A DNA stretch of 64,000 nt, taken from positions 1 to 64,000 of the forward strand of contig JAFMVE010000009.1 of assembly GCA_025499705.1 (NCBI GenBank), given 5' to 3'. Below are positions 36,758-46,671 of the stretch, one piece after another (the first letter of the stretch is position 1; every line of letters begins with the position of its first letter). Position numbers and translations under genes: made by a program. The DNA is from Carboxylicivirga caseinilyticus. GTDB lineage: Bacteria; Bacteroidota; Bacteroidia; Bacteroidales; Marinilabiliaceae. The notes beneath the pieces are model-generated. The model was not told the origin of the DNA and made no database searches. It saw only the letters and a list, made by a program, of their open reading frames with translations.

Positions 36758-37777
36758 TTATTTTCGATTATTACCCCACTTTTCGTTTAAACGGTCTAAT
36801 TCCTTCTTTGTAATTCCAATTACAGAACCGTGCCGCGGGAAAAAGTTCTTTGTAAAAGACTCTGGCTCAGCAGTGAATTTATACAAATCCGTACTTCTCT
36901 GAAATTCATATTTCCCACTACTATATAAATCATACATTAATATATACTCATCTGAATTATTGAATTTAAAAACAGATGAACCTTCAACTACAATTGAACT
37001 ATCAGCATAAGCATCCAGATAAGTAAAGTCTTCAGTCCATGGTCCCTTTAAAGATTTACTGGTAGCCTGCCTGATTCCATTCTTAAATTCAACCCCCTTT
37101 TCGTCTTTTGTATTACCTTTAAAAAACATATGGTAGATACCATCTTTAAATATAATGTCTCCATCAATGGCACCATATTTCGGACTAAACATTAAGCGTG
37201 GTTCGTTTTCAAATCCTGAAAAATCATCATTTGCATACGCACAATAAAAATCCAGATTCAGATCATCATTAAATCTTACGGTAAAGTAGATTAGATATTT
37301 TCCCTCTTCTGAATCGAAAATTGTTTGCGGTGCCCAAACCCATTTTACATTCCCGAATTTTTCAGGATAAGCTTCTGTTAAATCAATAAACGAATGATCC
37401 CAATCTATCAGATTTTTTGAATTTAGTAAGACTATCCCCGGATTATGATCCCAACCATTTTTAAAAGTAAACATATCTGTCGCTACCATAAAGAAGGATT
37501 TACCATCGTCGCCTCTTAAAATATGAGGATCTCTTATTCCTCCGGTCGAAGAAATTTCAGCAGAAGGGAGTATTGGTTTATTATCGTTAAGTGCCGTCCA
37601 GTTTATTGCATCATTACTGATTGCAAACCTCAATTGTTCTCTTTCATTTGGATCACCTGTTCCTTCGAAATATGCAAAGAGGTATGCTTCGTATCTGTTT
37701 TCATCATCTGCCATTGAACAACTTTTGGTTAATAGCACAATGAGAAGAAATAGTAGAAAAGTATGCGTTTTTATCAT
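36758..37777 (-). CDS. GH43-like glycosidase lipoprotein
   Basis: The 339-residue protein has a lipobox (LLIVLLTKSC). It is a single five-bladed propeller of the GH43/GH_F clan: EAYLFAYFEGTG at the start, RDPHILRGDDG (Asp near 98), KWVWAPQTIFD and DGDIIFKDGIYHMFF. This matches Bacteroidota GH43-like proteins that open with a YLFAYFxG motif. It is the first gene of the minus-strand hydrolase operon, 721 bp from the divergent susC, so it shares the regulatory region with the inverted repeats at 37841 and 38197. The substrate is not determinable. Confidence 0.82.
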   Translation of the reverse strand: MIKTHTFLLFLLIVLLTKSCSMADDENRYEAYLFAYFEGTGDPNEREQLRFAISNDAINWTALNDNKPILPSAEISSTGGIRDPHILRGDDGKSFFMVATDMFTFKNGWDHNPGIVLLNSKNLIDWDHSFIDLTEAYPEKFGNVKWVWAPQTIFDSEEGKYLIYFTVRFNDDLNLDFYCAYANDDFSGFENEPRLMFSPKYGAIDGDIIFKDGIYHMFFKGNTKDEKGVEFKNGIRQATSKSLKGPWTEDFTYLDAYADSSIVVEGSSVFKFNNSDEYILMYDLYSSGKYEFQRSTDLYKFTAEPESFTKNFFPRHGSVIGITKKELDRLNEKWGNNRK

Positions 37778-37840
37778 TACTATATTGAATTACATCCTTA
37801 CAAAGATGACAAACTTATGAATGTTGGTTTTTAAATTTTT

Positions 37841-37870
37841 TAACTTTAAATACTACTTTTTTTAAAGTTA
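37841..37870. promoter_or_regulatory. 10-bp inverted repeat upstream of the GH43 operon
   Basis: TAACTTTAAA (37841-37850) and TTTAAAGTTA (37861-37870) are perfect inverted copies separated by 10 bp, so the half-sites are two helical turns apart. The site lies 64-93 bp upstream of the first hydrolase gene and could be an operator for a dimeric regulator. The sequence is AT-rich, so chance remains possible. Confidence 0.4.
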
Positions 37871-38196
37871 CTACTAAAATACAGATGACATTCACTAAAA
37901 TTAATCTGTCTATCTAAATTGACGAATTATCCATTTTTTAAAATTTCATTCTTATCATTACAGAATTCTATTTTGAAATTTCTTGTCTTAATTCATTATT
38001 TATTTTGCAATCATTAAAATCATCTATAGTTTTACAACACTTTGATTGAAAACTGAAATTAAGATGTTTCGCCTGAATATATTATTCAATTTTTAACATT
38101 TTAAGCATTCAAAGTATACATTTAATACACCTCAAAACTGTTTACAACCCTTTACTTTACAGCCAAAACAGAAGTGCTATCAAATAGCCTATCGGT

Positions 38197-38221
38197 TTAT
38201 ACACAAAACACATGTGTATAA
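38197..38221. promoter_or_regulatory. 9-bp inverted repeat in the susC upstream region
   Basis: TTATACACA (38197-38205) and TGTGTATAA (38213-38221) form a perfect 9-bp inverted repeat with a 7-bp spacer, about 70 bp upstream of the -7-like box of susC. The rest of the 721-bp space (37778-38498) is AT-rich with no gene. Confidence 0.45.
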
Positions 38222-38292
38222 TTTTGTTAATTTTTAATTAAATAATACAAAGAAAGGATAAAATAGTATTAGTCCATTATTGGATGATCACG

Positions 38293-38326
38293 TACTTTTG
38301 TTTTTACTAAGTGTACTATAAACACT
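38293..38326 (+). promoter_or_regulatory. Candidate susC promoter -7 box and downstream dyad
   Basis: TACTTTTG (38293-38300) fits TAnnTTTG. Ten bases later AGTGT-ACTATAA-ACACT (38310-38326) forms a small dyad close to the expected start of transcription. That would leave an untranslated leader of about 190 bases before susC, long but common for such loci. No good -33 element was found. Confidence 0.35.
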
Positions 38327-38498
38327 CAGATTTATAAAGAATGAAATTAACCTTGTTTAATATTTGATTTACAGTTCTTTAAAAGTTTGAATATAAAATG
38401 TACATCATACATATAGTATAATTTTTAATGTATAATCTTAAAATGAAGTAAAAAAAAGAAAATCTTAAAACTTCCTTAAATAACTTAAGTTTAAGTAT

Positions 38499-41400
38499 AT
38501 GAAAAAAAGAGTCTTATTTCTAATTATTGGCCTGTGTATGGGTATAGCATCATATGCACAGGTAAGTGTAACCGGTAAAGTAACGGATACACAAGGTGCT
38601 CCTATTCCGGGAGCAACAGTATCTGAGAAAGGTACCAGTAATGGAATAATTACTGACATTGATGGTAATTACTCCTTAACTGTATCAGGCAACGAATCTG
38701 TAATAGTGTTTTCTTTTATTGGAATGAAAACACAGGAAATTGTTATTGGTAGCCAAACTACTTTAAACATTGTTCTTCAGGAAGAATTAACTGACCTGGA
38801 TGAAGTTGTTGTTATTGGTTATGGTGTTCAGAAGAAAAAGCTGACCACGGGGGCCAACCTTTCAGTCGATGGTGAAGATCTACAAAAAATGAACACTGTG
38901 TCTGCATTAGGAGCTATGCAAAGTCAGGCACCAGGTGTTAACATTACGCAAAGTTCTGGTATGCCGGGTGAAGGATTTAAAGTTAACATTCGTGGTTTAG
39001 GAACTACTGGTGATGCATCTCCTTTATATGTTATTGATGGAGTTGCCGGAGGTGACATTAATAGCTTAAACCCTGCTGACATCGAATCTATTGATGTTTT
39101 AAAAGATGCTGCTTCTGCTGCTATTTATGGAGCACGTGCAGCGAATGGTGTTATTCTTGTTTCTACTAAAAAAGGTAAAAAAGGTAAAGTAATGGTATCA
39201 TATGATGGATATTATGGTGTCCAGAATGCTGTTAAACTGCCTAGTTTATTAAATGCAAGCGAATACATGACCATTATCGATGAAATTACCTTTAATGAAG
39301 AAGCTGCTGATTACCAGTGGGAAAATATGTCTGGTATTTATGAAAAAATCCAGAATGGTTGGGAAGGAACAAACTGGTTAAAGGAAATTTATAATGATAA
39401 TGCTGCTACTCAGAACCATGCTATTAATATTAGTGGCGGTACTGATATGTCAACCTACTCTATGGGATTTTCATACACCAGTCAGGAAGGTATCTTCGGT
39501 TCACCTGTTGAACCTAACTTTGAAAGATACACTGTTCGACTTAACTCAGACCATGTATTATACAATAATGGTTCATTTGATGTATTTAAGGTAGGTCAAA
39601 CACTTAACTACAACTACAATGAGAAAAAAGGTATCGGTATTGGTAATATCTATTGGAATGATATACACAATATGTTGGTAGCAAATCCATTAATGCCTGT
39701 TTACGGCAGCGATGGAGATTATTATAATACTGACGATGCCATTGCTGATAACATGACCAATGTATTTCAGGCATTTGGAAGTAACCCTGTGGCAGATATG
39801 ATCTATAACAGAGGTAATAATCTTTCTAAAAATTATTCATTAAATACCAGCGCCTATTTGGAAATTCAACCTATCGCAGGTTTGACTTTCCGTAGCCGTT
39901 TTGGATATCAGATGAGCGCCAGCAGTTACCGTTCATATGTACCGGTATATGATCTATCTCAAACAAATTTTAAAACTGTTGACGCTGTTTCTCAAAGTAT
40001 GAGTGCAGGCCATAGATGGACCCTTGACAATACTCTTTCATATATGAAGAGAATCAATGAGCATACCATTGATGCTGTAATTGGTCAATCTGTTGAAAAA
40101 TGGGGAATGGGCGAAAGTCTAGGTTTAACTAATGTTAGCAATGCCTTTAGTGACTTTGAACATGCATGGATTGACAATACTGATGGAGATGATGCTGCAT
40201 TAATGTCACTTTCAGGATCTCCATGGGGAGAAGGTGGTATAACATCTTTCTTTGGTCGTGTTAACTACAACTACAAAGAAACCTATATGTTATCTTTGGT
40301 GATGAGAGCTGATGGATCTGCTAACTTTGACAGAGGTAAACGCTGGGGATATTTCCCTTCAGTATCTGCCGGATGGGTAATGACCAATGAATCATTTATG
40401 AGTGGTACAGAATCGTGGCTGGATTTCTTAAAATTAAGAGCTAGCTGGGGACAAAATGGTAACTGTAACATTCCTAACTGGAACTATTTAGCAACCATTG
40501 CTTTTGACGAAACAACCAAATACTCTTTTGGTAATACAAAAACTTCTCAAAGTTCAGGAGCTTATGCTGATATTCTTCCTAATCCAGATGTTACCTGGGA
40601 AACATCTGAACAATTAGACCTTGGTTTGGATGCCCGTTTTATCAATTCTCGCTTAGGAGTCGCTTTCGATTGGTATATTAAATCAACAAAAGACTGGTTA
40701 GTAAGAGCTCCAATCCTTGCTTCATATGGAACAGGTGCTCCATATATTAACGGAGGTGATGTTGAAAACCGAGGAGTTGAATTGGCATTAAACTGGAATG
40801 ATAATATTGGTGAATTCAGATATGGAGTTAACTTCAATATTGCTAAAAACAAAAATGAAGTAACTAAAATTGCCAACTCAGAACAAATTATTCATGGTGA
40901 ATCAAATGTACTTAGTCAGGGAACAACTGAAATGTACAGAGCTCAGGTAGGCTATGCAATGGGTTATTTCTGGGGGTACAAAACAGCAGGTGTTTTCCAG
41001 AACCAGGAACAAATAAACAATGCAGGTCCAACCTTGCAAACAGATCCTCAACCAGGTGACTTGATCTTTGTTGACACAAATGAAGATGGTGTAATAGATG
41101 AAAATGATAAAACTGACATCGGTAACCCTCATCCAGACTTCCGTTTAGGTTTCAGTGTTAATTTTGCTTATAAAGGATTTGACTTTTCTGTAACAACAAA
41201 CGGTGCCTTTGGTCACCAAATCGCTAAGTCATATCGCTCATTTGCTGATTCGTACGAGCAAAACTATACAACAGAAATTTTTGGAAGATGGCATGGTGAA
41301 GGTACATCTAATAAATTACCTCGTTTAACTGCTGGTAGTAACCAAAACTGGCAACAGATTTCAGACATTTATATTGAAGATGCAGATTATCTGAAGATTC

Positions 41401-41624
41401 AGAATATTTCTTTGGGTTACGACTTCAAGAAACTAATCCCTTCAATGCCAATGTCAAAAGCACGCCTATACTTTGCAGCTCAAAACTTATATACTTTCAC
41501 AAAATACTCTGGAATGGATCCTGAAGTAGGATATGGTGTGGAAGATAGTTGGGCATCTGGTATTGATTTAGGATTCTATCCAAGTGCAAGAACTTATATG
41601 GTAGGTGTTAATATTAATTTTTAA
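38499..41624 (+). CDS. susC: SusC-like TonB-linked outer-membrane transporter
   Basis: The 1041-residue protein has a signal peptide (1-20), a CarboxypepD_reg-like domain (about 24-100: TGKVTDTQGAPIPGATVSEK), a TonB-box-like DEVVVIGYG (about 102-110), a plug (about 115-225, with the SusC/RagA signature VIDGVAGGDINSLNP and DAASAAIYGARAANG) and a barrel ending in a hydrophobic strand ARTYMVGVNINF. It imports oligosaccharides across the outer membrane with the adjacent SusD lid. It lies 12 bp upstream of susD and is divergent from the hydrolase operon. Confidence 0.95.
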   Translation: MKKRVLFLIIGLCMGIASYAQVSVTGKVTDTQGAPIPGATVSEKGTSNGIITDIDGNYSLTVSGNESVIVFSFIGMKTQEIVIGSQTTLNIVLQEELTDLDEVVVIGYGVQKKKLTTGANLSVDGEDLQKMNTVSALGAMQSQAPGVNITQSSGMPGEGFKVNIRGLGTTGDASPLYVIDGVAGGDINSLNPADIESIDVLKDAASAAIYGARAANGVILVSTKKGKKGKVMVSYDGYYGVQNAVKLPSLLNASEYMTIIDEITFNEEAADYQWENMSGIYEKIQNGWEGTNWLKEIYNDNAATQNHAINISGGTDMSTYSMGFSYTSQEGIFGSPVEPNFERYTVRLNSDHVLYNNGSFDVFKVGQTLNYNYNEKKGIGIGNIYWNDIHNMLVANPLMPVYGSDGDYYNTDDAIADNMTNVFQAFGSNPVADMIYNRGNNLSKNYSLNTSAYLEIQPIAGLTFRSRFGYQMSASSYRSYVPVYDLSQTNFKTVDAVSQSMSAGHRWTLDNTLSYMKRINEHTIDAVIGQSVEKWGMGESLGLTNVSNAFSDFEHAWIDNTDGDDAALMSLSGSPWGEGGITSFFGRVNYNYKETYMLSLVMRADGSANFDRGKRWGYFPSVSAGWVMTNESFMSGTESWLDFLKLRASWGQNGNCNIPNWNYLATIAFDETTKYSFGNTKTSQSSGAYADILPNPDVTWETSEQLDLGLDARFINSRLGVAFDWYIKSTKDWLVRAPILASYGTGAPYINGGDVENRGVELALNWNDNIGEFRYGVNFNIAKNKNEVTKIANSEQIIHGESNVLSQGTTEMYRAQVGYAMGYFWGYKTAGVFQNQEQINNAGPTLQTDPQPGDLIFVDTNEDGVIDENDKTDIGNPHPDFRLGFSVNFAYKGFDFSVTTNGAFGHQIAKSYRSFADSYEQNYTTEIFGRWHGEGTSNKLPRLTAGSNQNWQQISDIYIEDADYLKIQNISLGYDFKKLIPSMPMSKARLYFAAQNLYTFTKYSGMDPEVGYGVEDSWASGIDLGFYPSARTYMVGVNINF

Positions 41625-41636
41625 TGAATTAATGCA

Positions 41637-43346
41637 ATGAAAAAACTAATATATTTATTTTCTCTCGCACTATTTTTCTCAAGTTGCGAAGATTTCCTGG
41701 ATACTGAGAATCTTACAAAGAAGAACACGTCCAACTTCCCGGAAACGGTAACGGACGCAGAACAAATGCTTACAGCTATATACAATACATTGAGTACAGC
41801 TTCAGCGAATCCTCAGGATACTTATTTTTATGCAGCTAGTTTGGCCTCAGATGATCAGTTTGGTGGTGGTGGTGAAAACGACAAGTTAATGCAGGCGTTG
41901 GATCTATTGATGAATTATAACAATAGTATGTTGGAAAACTATTGGTCTGTGAGATACCAGGGTATCTTTAGAGCCAATACAGCTATTGAAACACTAGATA
42001 ACTGTTCTGGTTGGGAGAGTGATGATCAACGTAATCAATTTATGGGAGAAGCATATTTCTTAAGAGCGTTCTTCTATTTTGAGATGGCATCTTATTTTGG
42101 CCAGGTACCATTGGTTGTAACCACTGAACCATTAAACCTTCCAAAAGCTGAACCTGCAGAATTATATGCTCAGATTGCTTCAGATTTAAAGAATGCAATT
42201 GAATTAATGCCAGATTACTCTTATACATCTGTAGAAAGTGGACATGCAACTAAATGGGCTGCAGAAGCTTTAATGGCAAGAGTATATTTATTCTATACTG
42301 GTTTTTATAATGAATCTGCACTTCCTCTTACTGATGGAAGCACTGTTTCAAAATCTGAGGTTGTAACCTGGTTGGAAGATTGTATTACAAACAGTGGACA
42401 CACTTTAGTTGGTGACTACCGCGAGCTATGGGCATATACAAACTCATACACCGTTGAAGATTACGATCTTACATCAGAAGAAGGATTAACTTTTGCAGAA
42501 AACGATGCTAATATCAATCCAGAATCAATGTTTGCTATCAAATATTCAAACTTTGCTAGCTGGAGCACAACTATCGGTTATTCAAACCAATATATGTTAC
42601 ACTTTGGGTTACGTGGTGGCCAGGCTTATTCTAATACATTCCCATTCGGACAAGGTTGGGGTGCAGGTCCTGTGAACCCAACACTTTGGGAAGACTGGGA
42701 AGCAGCTGAACCAACTGATATGCGTCGTGAAGCTTCTATTATTGATCTTCCAAATGAATTACCAAACTATTCAAAAGGTGGATGGAATGACTTTGTACAG
42801 GAAACTGACTACTGGCAAAAGAAATATTGTCCGGTTACTGCATATAAATCAGATGGATCACTTGCTTCATCATACAGTGTTCTTATGTACGGTACAGAAG
42901 ACAATATGCAATTAGATAATGTTAAAGATCTTGTACTAATTCGTTTGGCTGATGTTTACCTGATGCATTCTGAGTTAACAGAAACAAGCACTTATATGAA
43001 CATGGTACGTGAAAGAGCAGGCCTGGATGATGTTAGTTATTCTTTGGAAAATCTTAGAAACGAAAGACGCTGGGAATTAGCATTTGAAGGAACACGTTGG
43101 AACGATATTCGTCGATGGGGTATTGCTGCTGATGTGTTACAAGCTCAAATAGGTGTTGATTGTTATTTTAAAGGTAACCCTGATGTAACCAAAGCTTTTG
43201 GAGGTGGATACGCTGCCCGATATGAAGCTACTGAAGGAGGTTTCTTCCCTATTCCTGAAAACCAGATTAGCCTATCTGACGGAGTGCTTGAACAAAATCC
43301 AGGTTGGGGAACCGGTGCAGGAGCTGAATACACAGGTTGGAATTAA
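41637..43346 (+). CDS. susD: SusD/RagB-like glycan-binding lipoprotein
   Basis: The 569-residue lipoprotein has a lipobox (LALFFSSC) followed by the typical EDFLDTENLT opening. The helical TPR-like scaffold shows the SusD_RagB features: LRAFFYFEMASYFGQVPLV near residue 140 and the C-terminal ERRWELAFEGTRWNDIRRWG near 480. It caps the SusC barrel and binds glycan at the surface. It is translated from the same mRNA as susC and the following surface lipoprotein, with gaps of 12 and 24 bp. Confidence 0.95.
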   Translation: MKKLIYLFSLALFFSSCEDFLDTENLTKKNTSNFPETVTDAEQMLTAIYNTLSTASANPQDTYFYAASLASDDQFGGGGENDKLMQALDLLMNYNNSMLENYWSVRYQGIFRANTAIETLDNCSGWESDDQRNQFMGEAYFLRAFFYFEMASYFGQVPLVVTTEPLNLPKAEPAELYAQIASDLKNAIELMPDYSYTSVESGHATKWAAEALMARVYLFYTGFYNESALPLTDGSTVSKSEVVTWLEDCITNSGHTLVGDYRELWAYTNSYTVEDYDLTSEEGLTFAENDANINPESMFAIKYSNFASWSTTIGYSNQYMLHFGLRGGQAYSNTFPFGQGWGAGPVNPTLWEDWEAAEPTDMRREASIIDLPNELPNYSKGGWNDFVQETDYWQKKYCPVTAYKSDGSLASSYSVLMYGTEDNMQLDNVKDLVLIRLADVYLMHSELTETSTYMNMVRERAGLDDVSYSLENLRNERRWELAFEGTRWNDIRRWGIAADVLQAQIGVDCYFKGNPDVTKAFGGGYAARYEATEGGFFPIPENQISLSDGVLEQNPGWGTGAGAEYTGWN

Positions 43347-43370
43347 TGAACTAATATTAAAAGAATGACA

Positions 43371-44207
43371 ATGAAAAAATCAATAATATATTCTCTGCTT
43401 TTAATAGCATTAGGTTTCATTGCTTGTGATCCTATAGAAGACAGAGAAGACATAGGAGGAGCCATTACAGCAGCTGATTTAGAGGTTACTGCAACTCCTT
43501 TAGTTATTAATGGAATAAATACCAATAAAATAGTTCTTGAGAACCACAGCCCGGTTTTGTCACATTGGAATTACGGAATTGGTACCTCAACAAAAAGCAT
43601 TGATACTGTTTTGATGGTGGTTGAGGGTACTTCAACAATTTCTTTTACTGGATTAAATCCAAATGGTATAAAAATCACCAAAGAGATTGATGTTGATGTT
43701 CAGGATTTATATTTCGAAGTATCTCCTTCATGGGGATATTTATGTGGATCTGGTGAAAAAGAATGGGTTTGGGATGAAACTCATGCAGATGGAGTATTTG
43801 GTAACGGTGGTTACCTGGGTAACACAGCTCCCGGCTGGTGGAAAATTTATATCAATGATATAGAAGGCCAGGCAGAAGGAGAAGGTAGTGGTGCTTCAAT
43901 GGTATTTTCTACTAATGGTGCTTCATTAACTAAAAACTATAACACTGGAGCAAGTGCTGCAGGTACTTTTAGCTTTGATATGAATGCGACCACTGCTGAT
44001 GGTAATGGTGCTATCTGGGCTCAAGGAATGCTTTACACTAAAAATGTTACAGTGCTTTGTGGTAAATCCATTAATGAAGGTGACATAGATGTAAATGACT
44101 ATGATATCTTAACATTAAACGATACAAACATGACACTTTCTTACCATGCTGCTGGAACAGGAGCATGGGGAGAAGCCTGGTTCTGGAATTTCAGGGCTGC
44201 AGATTAA
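43371..44207 (+). CDS. Surface glycan-binding lipoprotein candidate (SusE/F position)
   Basis: The product is about 278 residues with a lipobox (LLLIALGFIAC). An N-terminal Ig/PKD-like segment (about 30-115) is followed by a C-terminal beta-rich domain with many Trp and Tyr residues (SPSWGYLCGSGEKEWVWDE, GWWKIYINDIEG, GEAWFWNFR), suited to stacking on sugars. Its place directly after susD is that of surface glycan-binding proteins, which bind the polysaccharide outside the cell. The sequence shows no recognised family signature. The ATG at 43371 is preferred over 43365 because it begins the signal peptide MKKSIIYS. Confidence 0.7.
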   Translation: MKKSIIYSLLLIALGFIACDPIEDREDIGGAITAADLEVTATPLVINGINTNKIVLENHSPVLSHWNYGIGTSTKSIDTVLMVVEGTSTISFTGLNPNGIKITKEIDVDVQDLYFEVSPSWGYLCGSGEKEWVWDETHADGVFGNGGYLGNTAPGWWKIYINDIEGQAEGEGSGASMVFSTNGASLTKNYNTGASAAGTFSFDMNATTADGNGAIWAQGMLYTKNVTVLCGKSINEGDIDVNDYDILTLNDTNMTLSYHAAGTGAWGEAWFWNFRAAD

Positions 44208-44230
44208 TTAAAACTCGGTTTTTAGATTAA

Positions 44231-44253
44231 GAGAGGGCATTAATTGCCCTCTC
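44231..44253 (+). terminator. Strong hairpin after the susCD unit
   Basis: GAGAGGGCA (44231-44239) and TGCCCTCTC (44245-44253) form a perfect 9-bp stem with a 5-base loop. It lacks a U-run, so it may work as a weak terminator or as an mRNA 3'-end stabiliser between susCD and the next cassette. Confidence 0.55.
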
Positions 44254-44287
44254 ATTAATTAAATTTGCTACTTCAAATCACGAGGAT

Positions 44288-44872
44288 ATGAATAATTGGA
44301 GATGGATATTAATACTGTTTGTAGCAACCCTAACCTTTTGTAAACCAAATAACGAAAACTACCAGATTAATGGTAAGCTGCCTACTCAAGATTTTGATGG
44401 CGAATATGTATATTTGGTTCCTTTCGAAAATGCCACTCAAAATACAGTGGATTCTACATTAATTCATGAGGGGAAATTTGTCTTCAGAGGTTCTAGTGAA
44501 CAACCAGAGGTCTGTATTTTAAGAACCCGCCCTCTTCTTCGTCTTCAACTGGAAGAAATACTAATCATTAAAGAACCTGGAATTCTTAATGTTACCCTGG
44601 CATCTACCAGTTATGCACAAGGAACAGTTTCAAATGACTCTTTACAGAAATGGAAAGAAGTCAAATCCAATATTGACAGCATGTTCAGGCAAGTATTGAT
44701 ACAATACAAATCAAGTTCTGATTCATTAGCAAAACAAAAAATTTCTTTAAAATTGGATTCTTTAAAAGAGTTAAGTTCCAACTTTAATCAAGCTTTTATC
44801 GAAACAAATAAAAATAACACTGCAGGTGAATTTGTACGCAAAATATTAGGCAATAACCTCTCAAAAGAGTAG
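44288..44872 (+). CDS. DUF4369-type lipoprotein
   Basis: The 194-residue protein has a lipobox-like signal (LFVATLTFC). After it comes a DUF4369 domain: NYQINGKLPTQDFDGEYVYL, VDSTLIHEGKFVFRG, and a following beta-sandwich to about residue 120. The rest is a helical tail (SDSLAKQKISLKLDSLKEL). DUF4369 is usually found in front of a thioredoxin fold in Bacteroidota redox lipoproteins; here the thioredoxin part is missing. It is the first gene of the cassette with the DUF6057-like protein. Its role is unknown. Confidence 0.75.
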   Translation: MNNWRWILILFVATLTFCKPNNENYQINGKLPTQDFDGEYVYLVPFENATQNTVDSTLIHEGKFVFRGSSEQPEVCILRTRPLLRLQLEEILIIKEPGILNVTLASTSYAQGTVSNDSLQKWKEVKSNIDSMFRQVLIQYKSSSDSLAKQKISLKLDSLKELSSNFNQAFIETNKNNTAGEFVRKILGNNLSKE

Positions 44873-44922
44873 ATATTCATTAGAAAGCAAATCATATAGC
44901 TTTCAAGAAAAAGGGGAATACA

Positions 44923-46671
44923 GTGGCAACGTCATTATCAGAAAATATCCGTATTAATAAGTCAATCAGATTTACTTTACTTCTGATACCAGGATTGTTT
45001 GTTTTTCTTTTCTACTCACTCACCTTTAAATACCACCTGTTTTTTAAAGAACAAATTACTTTATTTATTTACTCTCCTGAGTATCTTCTTTCCTACTTTA
45101 ATAAGCCCGGAGGACTTGCTTCTCTCGCTGGTGATTTTTTCACACAATTCTTTTATTTAAAAACTGCCGGCCCCTTATTAATCACATTGATATTTTATAT
45201 CAATTGGGTATTATTCTACAAAGTAATTAACCCATACTTCAGCTCAGAAAAAAATTTAATCTGGTTTATCCTTATTCTGCCTTTGACAGAATCATTAATG
45301 CATTATCATATTGGATATACCATAACTCATTCTCTGTCTTTAATACTTACACTTCTCATCTTTATCATATCAAGAAGGATTCTTTCATCCAGGCAAAAAC
45401 AATTTCTGTTTCCTTTATTTATTCTTTTTGGCTACCTGATTTCTGGAGGAACGATTGTCTTATATTTTATATTTCAGGTTTTTGAATTCTTAAGGCAAAA
45501 ATCCATTCATTATATAGCTAACATACTGGCATTAATATTTGTAATCTTTATTCCTGTCATTCTAAGATCTTATTTTTTGGTGACTATTGAGGAGGCATAC
45601 CTATATCCTTTTAATAAACTTATATATCTTTTACCATCAGCACTTTCTACTATCTACATCATCCTAAATTTAATATGGCCTGATAAAATACTAAGTCTTA
45701 GATCGTCAGTGATTATTTCGTCGATTATCTTAATCATAGTAATTTGGAAAGACCGTCCGGATTTCAACCGTGAAAAACTTTTATCTCTTTCTTGCGAAGG
45801 TTATTTTGGTAATTGGAATAAAGTATTGCATCTATCAGCAGAATACAAACTCGAAAATCAGCTTGCCAGTTACTTTACAAATATTGCTCTTGCAAAATAC
45901 AATGCCTTACCAGCGCATTTACTTGAATACTACCAACCTTTTGCAGAAAGTCTTTTTTTACCTCTTGGCAGACAATCTGGTTGGCTCAATATTTTTTCGA
46001 GTAACGAAGCCTATTATCAAATAGGCGACATGAATCTGACACAACACTCTGCCCATCTGGGACTAATATTTTCACCCTATAACAGAAGCTCTCGTATGGT
46101 TAAGCGACTTGCAGAAACCAATATGATTATTGGTGAAAAAGAAGCCGCTTTGAGATACCTTGGTATGCTCGATAAAACACTTTTTCATCATCAATGGGCT
46201 CAGAAAAGAATCGGAATGATTCACAACCGGCAAATAATAAGCAAAGAGCTTCTTGACAAACAGTCTTTTTTGCCTCAGGCCGATACATTGCGCAAGGGCG
46301 AGGATAACCTTTCTGGTCTTAGACTATTGGCAAATTCCAATCCTGACAATCAATCTGCTATAGATTACCTTTTATGTTATCATCTATTAAACAAAGATTT
46401 ACAGTCATTTAAAGAAGATTTTGAAAAATACTTCACCTTCAATCGTCAGTTACCCCGATTATATGGAGAGGCACTTTTAATCATCCTTTACCAGCAAAAG
46501 GCATCAACAGAAGAAATAAGTCAATATTTTTTACCTTCTTCGTTGATGAAAGAGTTTGTTGAATACACCGAGGCTTATAGCAAATCAAATGGTCAGTTAA
46601 GCAATTTATCAAACCAATACAGATACACATATTGGTTCTTTTATCATTTTGCCCAAAAAAGTAAGGAATGA
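44923..46671 (+). CDS. DUF6057-like multi-TM protein, copy 1
   Basis: The 582-residue protein has about eight transmembrane helices in the first 275 residues, including a conserved loop (YFNKPGGLASLAGDFFTQFF) seen also in copy 2. The C-terminal half (about 280-582) is soluble and helical, TPR-like, with the shared string VKRLAETN. The family matches what is annotated as DUF6057; no function has been assigned to it to my knowledge. The start is a GTG with AAGGGGA upstream. The stop overlaps the start of the haem-motif propeller gene by 4 bases, so the two are coupled. It is probably an inner-membrane protein. Confidence 0.8.
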   Translation: MATSLSENIRINKSIRFTLLLIPGLFVFLFYSLTFKYHLFFKEQITLFIYSPEYLLSYFNKPGGLASLAGDFFTQFFYLKTAGPLLITLIFYINWVLFYKVINPYFSSEKNLIWFILILPLTESLMHYHIGYTITHSLSLILTLLIFIISRRILSSRQKQFLFPLFILFGYLISGGTIVLYFIFQVFEFLRQKSIHYIANILALIFVIFIPVILRSYFLVTIEEAYLYPFNKLIYLLPSALSTIYIILNLIWPDKILSLRSSVIISSIILIIVIWKDRPDFNREKLLSLSCEGYFGNWNKVLHLSAEYKLENQLASYFTNIALAKYNALPAHLLEYYQPFAESLFLPLGRQSGWLNIFSSNEAYYQIGDMNLTQHSAHLGLIFSPYNRSSRMVKRLAETNMIIGEKEAALRYLGMLDKTLFHHQWAQKRIGMIHNRQIISKELLDKQSFLPQADTLRKGEDNLSGLRLLANSNPDNQSAIDYLLCYHLLNKDLQSFKEDFEKYFTFNRQLPRLYGEALLIILYQQKASTEEISQYFLPSSLMKEFVEYTEAYSKSNGQLSNLSNQYRYTYWFFYHFAQKSKE

